DNA of 64,000 nucleotides from Nocardioides sediminis (GCF_003047295.1 NZ_PZYZ01000001.1:496001-560000), one strand, 5' to 3'. Positions 9,337 through 18,054 are shown, counted from the first letter of the stretch. Notes: a model not told the origin generated them from the sequence alone. Made by a program: numbers and translations.

Positions 9337-10116
9337 CTAGTCCAGGTCGACGACGACCGGGGCGTGGTCCGACGGCGATCCGGTCCCCTGCGCGGGGTCG
9401 CGCTCGTCGCGGTCGATGAACGCACCGGTCACCCGGCCGGCGAGCGACGGCGAGGCCACCACGAAGTCGATCTTGAGGCCGCGGTCGCGCTCGAAGCGCT
9501 GCCGGTAGTAGTCCCAGTAGGTGTAGCCCGGCGCGTGCTTCCGGGTGACCTCGACGTAGCCGTCGTCGAGGAACGCCTGGAACGCCGCCCGCTCCGGGGG
9601 CGTGACGTGGGTCGACTTCCGGAACTGCTCGGGGTCGAAGACGTCGTCGTCGGTGGGGCAGATGTTCCAGTCGCCGACCAGCGCCGTGTCGCCGTCGAGC
9701 CAGGACCCCGCGGCCTCGCGCAGCCGGGCCAGCCAGTCGAGCTTGTAGAGGTAGTGGGGGTCGTCGGGCTTGCGCCCGTTGGGCACGTAGAGCGACCAGA
9801 TGTCGATGCCGCCGCAGCGGGCGCCGATCGCCCGCGACTCGGCGGCCAGCGGGTCCCCGAAACCGGGCATGGCGTCGAAGCCGACCCGTACGTCGTCGAG
9901 GCCCACACGCGACATCAGCGCCACGCCGTTCCACTGGTTGGTGCCGGCGACGGCGACGTCGTACCCCAGTGCCTCGATGCCCATCAGCGGCAGCTGGTCC
10001 TCGCGGGCCTTGGTCTCCTGGAGGGCCAGGACGTCGATGTCGTGGCGCTGGAGGAAGGCCTCGACGCGGTCGATGCGGGAGCGGAGGGAGTTGACGTTCC
10101 AGGTGGCGATGCGCAC
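9337..10116 (-). CDS. xth: Exodeoxyribonuclease III / AP endonuclease
   Basis: A 259-residue enzyme of the EEP phosphatase fold; it cleaves DNA 5' to abasic sites and degrades 3' ends. Motifs in order are ATWNVNSLRSR, LALQETKAREDQLP (metal-binding Glu), NGVALMSR, VGDWNICPTDDDVFDPEQF, TYWDYYRQRFERDRGLKIDF and SDHAPVVVDLD (catalytic Asp-His). The GTG start is preceded at 6 nt by TAGGGT on its own strand, a typical leaderless promoter. The gene is divergent from the astacin-like protease. Confidence 0.93.
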   Translation of the reverse strand: MRIATWNVNSLRSRIDRVEAFLQRHDIDVLALQETKAREDQLPLMGIEALGYDVAVAGTNQWNGVALMSRVGLDDVRVGFDAMPGFGDPLAAESRAIGARCGGIDIWSLYVPNGRKPDDPHYLYKLDWLARLREAAGSWLDGDTALVGDWNICPTDDDVFDPEQFRKSTHVTPPERAAFQAFLDDGYVEVTRKHAPGYTYWDYYRQRFERDRGLKIDFVVASPSLAGRVTGAFIDRDERDPAQGTGSPSDHAPVVVDLD

Positions 10117-10199
10117 CGCACCACCCTAGGAGGGGGGTCCCATCCCCACGGATGTGGTCGGAAGTTTTTCCGTTCCCAGCCCTTTACACGGGCGATCCT

Positions 10200-10221
10200 C
10201 GTGGGGGAGGTTCTCCCCACG
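10200..10221 (+). promoter_or_regulatory. Hairpin in the leader of the astacin-like protease gene
   Basis: CGTGGGG (10200-10206) and CCCCACG (10215-10221) form a perfect 7-bp inverted repeat with an 8-nt loop, about 80 nt before the protease ATG. A shorter symmetrical element, CGGAA-GTTT-TTCCG (10160-10173), lies upstream of it. Either could be an operator or an RNA hairpin controlling the protease; nothing in the sequence distinguishes these. Confidence 0.4.
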
Positions 10222-10303
10222 CACTGTTCTCGGGAAACAGGTGCCCCTGCGGGACCCCCGGGCGGAGTGTGCCTTCAACCACCACCCCCTGAGGAGATCC
10301 TCC

Positions 10304-11131
10304 ATGCAGCGCAGCCGTCTCGGGCAGTTCGCTCTCGCATCCGTCGCCGTGCTGGCCACCACCATGTCCACCAGCATGGCCACGCCGGCGATCGCAGCAA
10401 CCGACAGCGACATCCCGTCGTTCTCGGAGTTCCACTCGCAGACCTTCAAGGACGTCGACCAGCAGTACGTCGTCAACGGTGACGAGCCGGTGGCCACGAC
10501 CGGGGACCTCAAGACCTTCTACGACTCCATGGTCGGGAGCCCGAAGAAGACGACGGAGAACGGTCTCGTCGTCAACACGGTCGGCGGCGCCGACGACAAG
10601 TGGAGCGCCTCCCAGGCCCTCGACCTCACCTACTGCGTCAGCACCAAGTTCGGCAGCCAGTACACCAACGTGGTCAACGCGATGGCCGCCGGCGCCGGTC
10701 AGTGGGAGGCGGCGTCCAGTCGCGTCGAGTTCACCCACCTGTCGGCCAACGACTCCAACTGCAGCGTCCGCAACAACGCGGTGCTCTTCTCGGTCGAGCC
10801 GACCAACACGACGCAGTACATCGCCCGAGCGTTCTTCCCGAGCACCGCCGACCGCCAGCGCAACGTGCTCGTCAACGCCGGCTCGCTGATGAACTCCGGC
10901 TCGTGGACCCCGTCCAACATCATGGCCCACGAGCTCGGCCACGCCCTCGGGTTCCGCCACGAGCACACTCGCCCCGAGGCCGGCACCTGCTTCGAGGACA
11001 ACAACTGGCGTCCGCTGACGGCCTACGACTCGGCGTCGATCATGCACTACCCGCAGTGCAACGGGTCGAGCGACGACCTGAGCATGACGGCCACCGACCG
11101 GCAGGGGATCGTGGCGCTGTACGGAGCCTGA
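10304..11131 (+). CDS. Secreted astacin/M57-like zinc metalloprotease
   Basis: A 275-residue preprotein. A Sec signal peptide spans about residues 1-33 (LGQFALASVAVLATTMSTSM, then ATPAIAATDSD with a likely cleavage after AIA). A propeptide of about 60-80 residues may follow. The zinc site is HELGHALGFRHEH (His209, Glu210, His213, His219), and the Met-turn is SIMHY (Met247, Tyr249), both of astacin/metzincin type. The ATG has a GAGGAG-like ribosome site (10291-10296) about 8 nt upstream. A rho-independent-type hairpin follows the gene. Substrates are unknown. Confidence 0.88.
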   Translation: MQRSRLGQFALASVAVLATTMSTSMATPAIAATDSDIPSFSEFHSQTFKDVDQQYVVNGDEPVATTGDLKTFYDSMVGSPKKTTENGLVVNTVGGADDKWSASQALDLTYCVSTKFGSQYTNVVNAMAAGAGQWEAASSRVEFTHLSANDSNCSVRNNAVLFSVEPTNTTQYIARAFFPSTADRQRNVLVNAGSLMNSGSWTPSNIMAHELGHALGFRHEHTRPEAGTCFEDNNWRPLTAYDSASIMHYPQCNGSSDDLSMTATDRQGIVALYGA

Positions 11132-11165
11132 TTCCGGAGGCCCGAGCCCACGCAAGACCCGCGAG

Positions 11166-11194
11166 CGCCCCTCTTGTCCCGAGCTGGAGGGGCG
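11166..11194. terminator. Hairpin terminator between convergent protease and PH-domain genes
   Basis: CGCCCCTC (11166-11173) pairs with GAGGGGCG (11187-11194) around a 13-nt loop. It lies 35 bp after the protease stop and 27 bp before the stop of the convergent PH-domain gene, so it can serve both directions. There is no long T-tract, as is usual in such GC-rich genomes. Confidence 0.6.
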
Positions 11195-11220
11195 TTCGTG
11201 TGCCCGGACGCCCCACGTCG

Positions 11221-12765
11221 TCAGGCGGTCCAGGCCGTCAGCACGCCGGGGGTCGCCGTGTCGGCCAGTGCGATCGCCCGGTCGCGGGGGACGTCCCTCA
11301 GCAGGACCTTCTCGGCACCGGCGGCGGTGGTCGCGACCAGGTCGGCGAGCCCGAGCCGGCGCTGGAACCAGGACTCGGTGAGCACCCACCCGATGATGCC
11401 GTCGGTCTCCAGCACCGTGCGGAGCCGCGCGACCTGGGCGTGCCCCACCGTGAGGTGGGTCGGGTCGAGGGCGTGCCCCAGGTGCCGGTACGACGCCTCG
11501 GCGACCACGGCGGCGAGCGGGAGGCCGACGACGACCACCGCGACCGGCAGCCACCAGCCGAGCCAGGCGACGTCGAGGAGGACGACGGGCAGCACGGAGA
11601 GCAGGGCGAGGTCGAGGACGGTGAGTGCCTGCCGCACGTGGCTGCGGCGCCGGGCGAGGGGACCGTGGGGGGTGAGGTCCGTCGTCAGGCGACCGGGTGC
11701 GCCCAGGACGTCGTCGCCGACGCCGACGCAGACCGGGCGCGGGCACGGGGGCAGGATCCGGGTGACGCCCTCGCTCCCGACGCCGGTCGCGAGGGTGGAC
11801 AGCTCGCCACCGCCGACGAGGCGCAGGAGGACGGGCTCACGCAGCTCCACGCCCCGGACCCGGGTCTCCTCGACGCTGATCGAGCGCGTGGTGAACAGGC
11901 CCGCGGTCAGGTGCAGCGACCCCTGGCCGCGGGTGAGGCGCATGTCCCACCACTGCACGACGTAGCCGGTCACCGCCACCAGCACCCAGAGCACGAGGCC
12001 GGCCACCAGGACGACGGCGGCCACCAGCCAGACGGCGAACGACGTCACCCACCGCCAGCCGTCCGTCAGGTGCTCCTCGTCCAGGAACGGCAGGTCCTCG
12101 CCGAACTGCCCCAGCAGGCCGACCAGGCCGGCGAGCAGGACCAGCCGGCCCAGGCTGAAGGGGGCGAAGCGCAGCCACGACCAGTCGACGGCAGCGAGCA
12201 GGGTCTCCGGCGCGGGTGCCGAGACGGCCGGCCCGTTCGCCTCGCCGGACCCGTCGTCGAGCTCGTGCGGCGCGCCGGCCGGAGCCGGTACGGCGACCTG
12301 CCGCCGGGCGAGCAGGTGGGCGCGCAGCCCCGCGGCCCGCTCCCGTGACACGGCGTCGAGGGTGATCCGGTCGTCGTCGACGCCGGTGCCGATCTGGACC
12401 TTGGCCAGGCCGAGCACGCGGTGGAGCAGGGAGGCCTCGAGGTCGACGCTGCGGACCCGGTCGAGCGGGGCGGTGGAGGTCGTCCGGTTGAGCAGGCCGG
12501 TGCGCTTCTGGAACTGGGTGTCGGTGATCCGCCAGCCGGTGGTCAGCCACGGGAGCACGCCGAACGCGATGGCCCCGAGCACGACGACCGGGAGCGACCA
12601 CCACGGCAGGCCGTCGTTGCGTGCGCTCAGGCCCACCAGGGCGATCACGGCCGGCACGAGGAACTGGCCCAGTGCCTTCACCGGGTCGAGCAGCAGGTTG
12701 CGCGGGTCGAGCCGCTGCCACTCCTCGGGCTCCTCGACCTGCTGACGACCCCGGTCGTCGCTCAC
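11221..12765 (-). CDS. Bacterial PH-domain (YdbT-like) membrane protein
   Basis: A 514-residue protein with repeated units of two transmembrane helices followed by a bPH2 domain. The first unit carries WRITDTQFQKRTGLLNRTTS and PLDRVRSVDLEASLLHRVLG; later helices lie at about 175-195, 220-250 and 385-425. The C-terminal unit ends RDRAIALADTA. This is the YdbT architecture, usually paired with a smaller YdbS-like protein, here encoded directly upstream with a 4-bp overlap (GTGA). Some homologues affect envelope or bacteriocin resistance; no specific role is evident here. Confidence 0.82.
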   Translation of the reverse strand: MSDDRGRQQVEEPEEWQRLDPRNLLLDPVKALGQFLVPAVIALVGLSARNDGLPWWSLPVVVLGAIAFGVLPWLTTGWRITDTQFQKRTGLLNRTTSTAPLDRVRSVDLEASLLHRVLGLAKVQIGTGVDDDRITLDAVSRERAAGLRAHLLARRQVAVPAPAGAPHELDDGSGEANGPAVSAPAPETLLAAVDWSWLRFAPFSLGRLVLLAGLVGLLGQFGEDLPFLDEEHLTDGWRWVTSFAVWLVAAVVLVAGLVLWVLVAVTGYVVQWWDMRLTRGQGSLHLTAGLFTTRSISVEETRVRGVELREPVLLRLVGGGELSTLATGVGSEGVTRILPPCPRPVCVGVGDDVLGAPGRLTTDLTPHGPLARRRSHVRQALTVLDLALLSVLPVVLLDVAWLGWWLPVAVVVVGLPLAAVVAEASYRHLGHALDPTHLTVGHAQVARLRTVLETDGIIGWVLTESWFQRRLGLADLVATTAAGAEKVLLRDVPRDRAIALADTATPGVLTAWTA

Positions 12766-13286
12766 GTGGCGTCGCCCTCGCTCGCGCCGGTGATCGCGGT
12801 CAGGGTGGCGACCAGCTCCCGCGCCTGCTCGGCGTCGAGGCAGTCGATGGTGATCGGTCCGGCGGCGGACGCCGTCGTCACCGTCAGGGACGCCAGGCGG
12901 AACAGGCGCATCAACGCACCCTGGCGGGAGTCGACGGTCTGCACCCGGCTGAGGGGCGCGATGCGCGAGCTGATGGTGATCCAGCCCGCGCGGGTGTGGA
13001 TCGCGGTGTCCGTCACCTCCCACCGGTGCACGCGGTAGCGCACCGGTGGCATGACCACCGGGTAGACGACCAGCACGACCAGGACGAGGCCGGCGAGCAC
13101 CAGCGCCCACCAGGACGGCCTGCCCTCGGTGAGCCACCACACGACGTACCCGCCGACGACGAGGACCGCCACCACGGCGGACGGGATGGTCGCGGCGATC
13201 CGCCAGTAGCCGACGGCGCGCGGCGACACCTGGTGCGCGGGCTCGCGCAGCCCGGCGGGCGGTGGGGTGGCGGGTGCCTGGGTCAT
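12762..13286 (-). CDS. Bacterial PH-domain (YdbS-like) membrane protein
   Basis: A 174-residue protein with two transmembrane helices (about residues 27-48 and 56-76), then a single bPH2 domain: VRYRVHRWEVTDTAIHTRAG, RIAPLSRVQTVDSRQGALMR and ITIDCLDAEQARELVATLTA. It is the small partner of the YdbT-like protein encoded immediately downstream, whose GTG start overlaps its stop codon. The ATG at 13286 is preferred to one 8 codons upstream because the family starts close to the proline-rich segment before helix 1. Confidence 0.8.
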   Translation of the reverse strand: MTQAPATPPPAGLREPAHQVSPRAVGYWRIAATIPSAVVAVLVVGGYVVWWLTEGRPSWWALVLAGLVLVVLVVYPVVMPPVRYRVHRWEVTDTAIHTRAGWITISSRIAPLSRVQTVDSRQGALMRLFRLASLTVTTASAAGPITIDCLDAEQARELVATLTAITGASEGDAT

Positions 13287-13320
13287 GCCCCGAGTTTTCC
13301 ACGCGCCCACGGGCGTGGAC

Positions 13321-14922
13321 TCAGCCGCCGACCGTCCACGTGTCGTCGTTCGTCGGTCCCATCGCCGTCGCGGTCTGGAGGAGGTACGTCGAGAAGCCGG
13401 TCGCCGCGTCCAGGGCGTGCACCTCGGTCGTCGTCCCCGCCCGGTTGACCATCATCAGGTCGTCGCGGCCGTCGCCGTTGTGGTCGGCGGTGCTCACCGA
13501 CCAGCTGGTCGGGTCGACGGCCGGCGCCGAGGTGAAGGTCTGCGCCAGGAAGGTGGTGAGGCCGGTCTCGGCGTCGAGCACGTGCACGGCCGTGCGGCCG
13601 TCGGACTGCAGGTCGACGAGGTAGAGGTCGTCGCGCCCGTCGAAGTCGTAGTCGCCGGTCGCGACCTGCCAGCGGTCGGGGTCCAGCGCCGGGGCGGCGG
13701 TGGCGGCGTCGACGAGCTCGGTCTGGAAGCCGGTCGACGAGTCGAGCACGCTCACCCCCAGCCGGCCGTCGTCGTCCAGGTCGACGACCCACAGGTCGTC
13801 GCGACCGTTGCCGTCGTAGTCACCGGCGGCGAAGCGCGCCTTCCCGAGCCGGGTGTCGCGCTGCACGACCGTCGCGTGGCTGAGGAACGAGTGGAGGTAG
13901 TCGGACCCGTCGAGCACCTTGACCTGCGCCGTCCCGCCGCCCGACGGCAGGGCGGCGAAGACGTCGGTCATCCGGTCCCCGTCGAAGTCGCCGGTGGCGA
14001 AGCGCCAGTCGGGTCCTTCCAGGGGGAGCAGGGTCCGGTTGGAGTACGTCGCGTAGGCCGAGGCGGGGTCGAGCACGTGGGCCTCGCCACCCCCGGTGGC
14101 CGGCTCCCGGATGGCGACGAGGTCGGCCGGGGTGCCCGTGGACTGCCGGCCGATCTTCTCCACACGCACCTGGTCGACGTACATCGACGGTGAGGTCGAC
14201 GTCTCGCCGCAGCTGGGCTGCTCCTCGTCGGGGCAGTTGCGCTTGACCTGGAGGCGCATGTGCTCGGGGGCCACGGGGGCGTGGTTCGTCGACCACGTCT
14301 CGACGCCGTCGACGAAGAAGCGGGTGGGCACGGGGGACTCGGCGGCGGCGTCCTGGCCGGGTCCCATGTAGGTGAACTCCACGGCGTACTCGTGCCACTC
14401 GGTCATGTCCTCGGGGTACTTGTCGCCCAGGCACGCCTTGTCCCCGAGCGGCGGGGAGTAGCGCCAGTAGTAGGCCGCCAGCACGCGCTCGCAGCGCGGC
14501 TTGCCGCCCCAGCTCTCGACGACGTCGATCTCGCCGACCCGCTGGGTGTCGTCGGTGCGCAGCCAGAAGGCCGGGTGCACGCCGGTCTCCTTCGGCATCT
14601 GCAGGGTCGCCGAGACGCGGTAGGTCGTGCCGACCTCGAAGGGGACGGGGGAGAGGGACTGCAGGTGGGCCTCGGGGCGCATCTCCAGCACGGTGCGTCC
14701 GTCGTACGTCGTCTGGGTGATCCGGTCGGCGTTGGAGCTCGACACGTGGGCCCAGCGCTCGGCATAGGGCTGGTCGAAGCCGTCGTTGTAGACCTCGACC
14801 GGGCCCGCCGACGTCGTGGCCGAGACGAGCGGGGTCTCCGGCACCACGAGGTCCGGCACGGGGGTCGTCGTCGGGCTGAGGAACTGCAGCATGACGAGCA
14901 TCTCGCGAAGCCAGGAGGGCAT
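13321..14922 (-). CDS. GH16-like glycosidase domain fused to FG-GAP/VCBS repeats
   Basis: A 533-residue protein. Residues about 45-285 resemble a GH16 beta-glucanase jelly roll: TTYRVSATLQMPKETGVHPA, FWLRTD, the catalytic pattern GEIDVVES (E131-x-D-x-x-E136) and FFVDGVETWS. Residues about 295-525 hold four FG-GAP-type calcium-binding repeats, recognised by FATGDFDGDRMTDVF, AGDYDGNGRDDLW, TGDYDFDGRDDLY and ADHNGDGRDDLM. Such proteins are normally exported, yet the N-terminus (MPSWLREMLVMLQFLSPTTT) is a poor signal peptide. The ATG is preceded by GAAGGA. The substrate is probably a beta-glucan or galactan, but this is not determinable here. Confidence 0.78.
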   Translation of the reverse strand: MPSWLREMLVMLQFLSPTTTPVPDLVVPETPLVSATTSAGPVEVYNDGFDQPYAERWAHVSSSNADRITQTTYDGRTVLEMRPEAHLQSLSPVPFEVGTTYRVSATLQMPKETGVHPAFWLRTDDTQRVGEIDVVESWGGKPRCERVLAAYYWRYSPPLGDKACLGDKYPEDMTEWHEYAVEFTYMGPGQDAAAESPVPTRFFVDGVETWSTNHAPVAPEHMRLQVKRNCPDEEQPSCGETSTSPSMYVDQVRVEKIGRQSTGTPADLVAIREPATGGGEAHVLDPASAYATYSNRTLLPLEGPDWRFATGDFDGDRMTDVFAALPSGGGTAQVKVLDGSDYLHSFLSHATVVQRDTRLGKARFAAGDYDGNGRDDLWVVDLDDDGRLGVSVLDSSTGFQTELVDAATAAPALDPDRWQVATGDYDFDGRDDLYLVDLQSDGRTAVHVLDAETGLTTFLAQTFTSAPAVDPTSWSVSTADHNGDGRDDLMMVNRAGTTTEVHALDAATGFSTYLLQTATAMGPTNDDTWTVGG

Positions 14923-15043
14923 GGGTCCTTCGAGGGCCGGGGACGGGACCACTCGATTCAACAAGGCGGGTGGTCGCCCGGCCAAACCACGAGCGGCTCG
15001 CGGGATTCGGGCGGGGCTGCGGACGGCCGTAGACTCCCCGCCC

Positions 15044-16120
15044 GTGGCTCTCACCATCGGCATCGTCGGTCTCCCCAACGCGGGCAAGTCGACGCTCTTC
15101 AACGCCCTGACCAAGAACGACGTGCTGGCAGCGAACTACCCGTTCGCCACGATCGAGCCCAACGTCGGCGTCGTCGGCGTCCCCGACGACCGGCTCCCGC
15201 GGCTGGCCGATGTCTTCGGCTCGGCCAAGGTCCTGCCCGCGACGGTCGAGTTCGTCGACATCGCCGGCATCGTGCGCGGCGCCTCCGAGGGTGAGGGCCT
15301 GGGCAACAAGTTCCTCTCCCACATCCGCGAGTCCGCCGCCATCTGCCAGGTGACGCGGGTCTTCCGCGACGAGGACGTCACCCACGTCGACGGCGAGGTC
15401 AACCCCTCCTCCGACATCGGGACCATCCAGACCGAGCTGATCCTGGCCGACATCCAGACCGTCGAGAAGGCGATCCCGCGGTTGGAGAAGGAGGTCCGCG
15501 GCGACAAGTCCAAGGCCCCCGTTCTCGACGCCGCGCGCGAGGCGCTCTCGGCCCTCGAGTCCGGCACCCCGATCATCAGCGCGAAGATCGACCGCGAGCT
15601 CATCCGTGAGCTGTCGCTGCTGACGGCCAAGCCGTTCATCTACGTCTTCAACTGCGACGCCGACGAGCTCGCCGACGACGACCTGCGCGCCCGGATGCAG
15701 GAGCTCGTCGCCCCGGCCGAGGCGATCTTCCTCGACGCCAAGTTCGAGGCCGAGCTGGCCGAGATGGACGACGACGAGATGGCCCACGAGATGCTCGCCG
15801 AGATGGGCATCACCGAGTCCGGCCTCGACCAGCTCGCCCGGGTCGGCTTCGACACCCTCGGCCTGCAGACCTACCTGACGGCAGGACCCAAGGAGACGCG
15901 GGCCTGGACGATCAAGAAGGGCGCGTCGGCCCCCGAGGCGGCCGGCGTCATCCACACCGACTTCCAGAAGGGTTTCATCAAGGCCGAGATCGTCTCCTTC
16001 GACGACCTCATGGATGCCGGCTCCATGCTCAAGGCCAAGGAGGCCGGCAAGGTACGCATGGAGGGCAAGGACTACGTCATGGCCGACGGCGACGTCGTGG
16101 AGTTCCGCTTCAACGTCTGA
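15044..16120 (+). CDS. ychF: Ribosome-binding ATPase YchF
   Basis: A 358-residue Obg-family P-loop protein that prefers ATP and associates with ribosomes. The P-loop is GLPNAGKST, the switch regions are ANYPFATIEPNVG and VDIAGIVRGASEGEGLGNKF, and the nucleotide specificity motif has drifted from NKxD to YVFNCDADE as in the family. A coiled-coil and a C-terminal TGS domain (TYLTAGPKETRAWTIKKGAS to VVEFRFNV) complete the protein. The GTG start at 15044 gives the family length and has TAGACT 8 nt upstream. Confidence 0.95.
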   Translation: MALTIGIVGLPNAGKSTLFNALTKNDVLAANYPFATIEPNVGVVGVPDDRLPRLADVFGSAKVLPATVEFVDIAGIVRGASEGEGLGNKFLSHIRESAAICQVTRVFRDEDVTHVDGEVNPSSDIGTIQTELILADIQTVEKAIPRLEKEVRGDKSKAPVLDAAREALSALESGTPIISAKIDRELIRELSLLTAKPFIYVFNCDADELADDDLRARMQELVAPAEAIFLDAKFEAELAEMDDDEMAHEMLAEMGITESGLDQLARVGFDTLGLQTYLTAGPKETRAWTIKKGASAPEAAGVIHTDFQKGFIKAEIVSFDDLMDAGSMLKAKEAGKVRMEGKDYVMADGDVVEFRFNV

Positions 16121-16181
16121 GCCACCTCGCAGGAGCCGCGCCGTCTTCACTCACGCTTGCCCGGCGTGACAGGCTCGGGCG

Positions 16182-17567
16182 GTGAGAGAGCATCGCGTCA
16201 ACCCCGTCGACGCCATCTGGCTGAACATGGACCGGGTCCAGAACCTGATGGTCATCGAGTGCGTCATGTTCCTCGAGGGCCCGGTGGACCGGGACCGGTT
16301 CGACCGGGTGGTGCAGCGCCGGCTCGTCGACGCCTACCCGGTCTTCTCGCGGCGCCCCGTCCCGGGTCCGCGGTGGAGGAGGTCGCGGTGGCGCGACGTC
16401 CCCGACTTCGACCCCTCCGACCACGTGCGCGAGGTCCGGCTGCCGGCACCCGGTGACGCCGCCGCCCTGCAGGAGTACGTCGGGCGGTTCCTCGCCGAGC
16501 CCCTTCCGCGCGACCGACCGCTCTGGGACATCCACCTCGTCGACGGGCTCGACGAGGGGTCGGCGATCTACGTCCGGCTGCACCACGCCCTCGCCGACGG
16601 GATCGCGCTCACCCAGGTCCTGCTGTCCCTGACCGACGCGACGGCCGACGCCGAGACCGACGGTCGTGACGGCGGAGGGGCGCGGCACCACGGCGTCGGC
16701 GACCTGATCGAGGCGGCCCGGCGTGCTGCACCCGAGGTGACGCACGCGCTCCGGCCGGCCCGGGTGCGAGCGGGGGTCGTGGCGGGGATCCGCACCGGTC
16801 TCAGCGGCGCCCGCGTGCTCGCCAAGCTGCTGCTCACCCGCAACCCGGAGACGGCACTGGCCGGGGACGCCGGGTCGCACAAGCGGGCCGTCTGGTCCGA
16901 GCCGGTCGACCTGCAGCTGGTCAAGGACATCGCGAGGAGCTCGGGAGCCACCGTCAACGACGTCCTGGTCTCCGCCCTCGCCGGCGCGGTCGAGCGCTAC
17001 CAGGTCGAGCGCGGCGACACCCCGGTCGACGTGCCCACGATGGTCCCGGTCAACCTGCGCCCGATACACCTGCCGCTGCCCCGCGAGCTCGGCAACCGGT
17101 TCGCCCTGGTCGTCCTGCTGCTGCCCTCGGGGCTGACCACCGCGACCGAGCGGCTCGCCGAGACCAAGCGGCGGATGGACCGGATCAAGCGCTCTCCCGA
17201 GCCGGTCATCACCTTCGCGATGATCCAGGGGATCGGCCTGCTGGGCCGGCGCCTGGGGCGCGGCCTGGTGACCTTCTTCGCGGGCAAGGCGAGCGGTGTC
17301 ACGACCAACGTCCCGGGCCCGCGCGAGCCGCGCTACCTGGCCGGGACCCGCATCACCAGCATGCTCGGGTGGGTGCCCGGGTCGGGGGACCAGACCCTCG
17401 GCACCTGCATCTTCACCTACGCCGGGACCGTGCGGGTCGGCTTCAAGACCGACACCACCGTGATCCCCGACCCCGAGCACATCCTCGACGCCTTCCACGA
17501 CGAGATCGACGACCTCGCGCAGGGACTGCCGCCGACGGGGGCTACCCGGGACCGGGTGGCGAGGTAG
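16182..17567 (+). CDS. WS/DGAT wax ester synthase / diacylglycerol acyltransferase
   Basis: A 461-residue acyl-CoA-dependent O-acyltransferase of the triacylglycerol/wax ester family. The catalytic motif is intact: RLHHALADG (His134, His135, Asp139, Gly140). Downstream conserved blocks include GATVNDVLVSALAGAVERY, MVPVNLRP and TTNVPGPREPRYLAGTRI. The start is GTG, with CAGGCT 6 nt upstream. The 3' end overlaps the convergent HNH gene by 26 bp. A second, atypical WS/DGAT lies at 56819-58258. Confidence 0.9.
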   Translation: MREHRVNPVDAIWLNMDRVQNLMVIECVMFLEGPVDRDRFDRVVQRRLVDAYPVFSRRPVPGPRWRRSRWRDVPDFDPSDHVREVRLPAPGDAAALQEYVGRFLAEPLPRDRPLWDIHLVDGLDEGSAIYVRLHHALADGIALTQVLLSLTDATADAETDGRDGGGARHHGVGDLIEAARRAAPEVTHALRPARVRAGVVAGIRTGLSGARVLAKLLLTRNPETALAGDAGSHKRAVWSEPVDLQLVKDIARSSGATVNDVLVSALAGAVERYQVERGDTPVDVPTMVPVNLRPIHLPLPRELGNRFALVVLLLPSGLTTATERLAETKRRMDRIKRSPEPVITFAMIQGIGLLGRRLGRGLVTFFAGKASGVTTNVPGPREPRYLAGTRITSMLGWVPGSGDQTLGTCIFTYAGTVRVGFKTDTTVIPDPEHILDAFHDEIDDLAQGLPPTGATRDRVAR

Positions 17568-17913
17568 GGGTCGGGCCCGCCGCCGCGGCGCGCGCGATCT
17601 CGGCCTGGCGCACCAGGAACCGGCCCTCGTCCAGCTTCTTGCGGCGCATCCACGAGGTCACCTCGGTGTTGCACTTGCTGGCGTTGCAGGACCCGCAGGC
17701 CGGCACGACGTTGGCGAGCGTGTAGCGGCCGCCCCGGGAGATCGGGAGCATCGTGTCCTTCTGGAGCGCCGCGACGTCGGCACCGCAGTAGGCGCAGCCG
17801 CCCCACAGCGACCGCAGCGCCGCCCACTGCTCCTCGGTCAGGTCGTGCACGACTTGGCCCATGCGGCGCTTGCGGCGCCGGGCGTAGGTCGCGGCTCGGG
17901 TCCTGGAGGGCAC
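17542..17913 (-). CDS. HNH-endonuclease-like protein lacking the canonical histidine
   Basis: A 123-residue basic protein. Two zinc-knuckle cysteine pairs (GCAYCGADV and ACGSCNASKCN) frame the beta-beta-alpha region LPISRGGRYTLANVVPACGS, which fits the HNH pattern. The family normally has Asp-His just before the LP-x-SRGG strand; here it reads KDTMLPISRGG, so threonine stands where histidine is expected. It may be a nicking or DNA-binding variant, or inactive. The GTG start has TACGCT 6 nt upstream on its strand. It overlaps the convergent WS/DGAT gene by 26 bp. Confidence 0.75.
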   Translation of the reverse strand: MPSRTRAATYARRRKRRMGQVVHDLTEEQWAALRSLWGGCAYCGADVAALQKDTMLPISRGGRYTLANVVPACGSCNASKCNTEVTSWMRRKKLDEGRFLVRQAEIARAAAAGPTPTSPPGPG

Positions 17914-17937
17914 GGCGCGAGCGTACGCAGTGTGCGC

Positions 17938-18014
17938 TGCACTCCCGCGCACCTGCGCGGATGTTCGTGGTCCGGGTTGCGGTTCAGGGCTGCACTTCCA
18001 CGCACCTGCGTCGA
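17938..18014. repeat. Two related palindromic units in the HNH/glutaredoxin divergent region
   Basis: Unit A at 17945-17960 is CCGCGCA-CC-TGCGCGG, a perfect 7-bp inverted repeat. Unit B at 17996-18014, TTCCACGCACCTGCGTCGA, is an imperfect palindrome and matches unit A over about 30 positions (both begin TGCACT and share CGCACCTGCG). Unit B also matches 17 of 19 bases of a palindrome at 34161-34179, linking two intergenic regions 16 kb apart. The units lie between the divergent HNH and glutaredoxin promoters. Confidence 0.65.
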
Positions 18015-18054
18015 CGTGCATGGTCGTGAGGACGGCCGACGCATACTCGAGGAC

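Noticed and set aside
10130..10180. Possible small RNA between xth and the protease gene
   Set aside because: Only short symmetrical elements without a promoter-terminator arrangement. Better explained as the divergent promoter region and leader.
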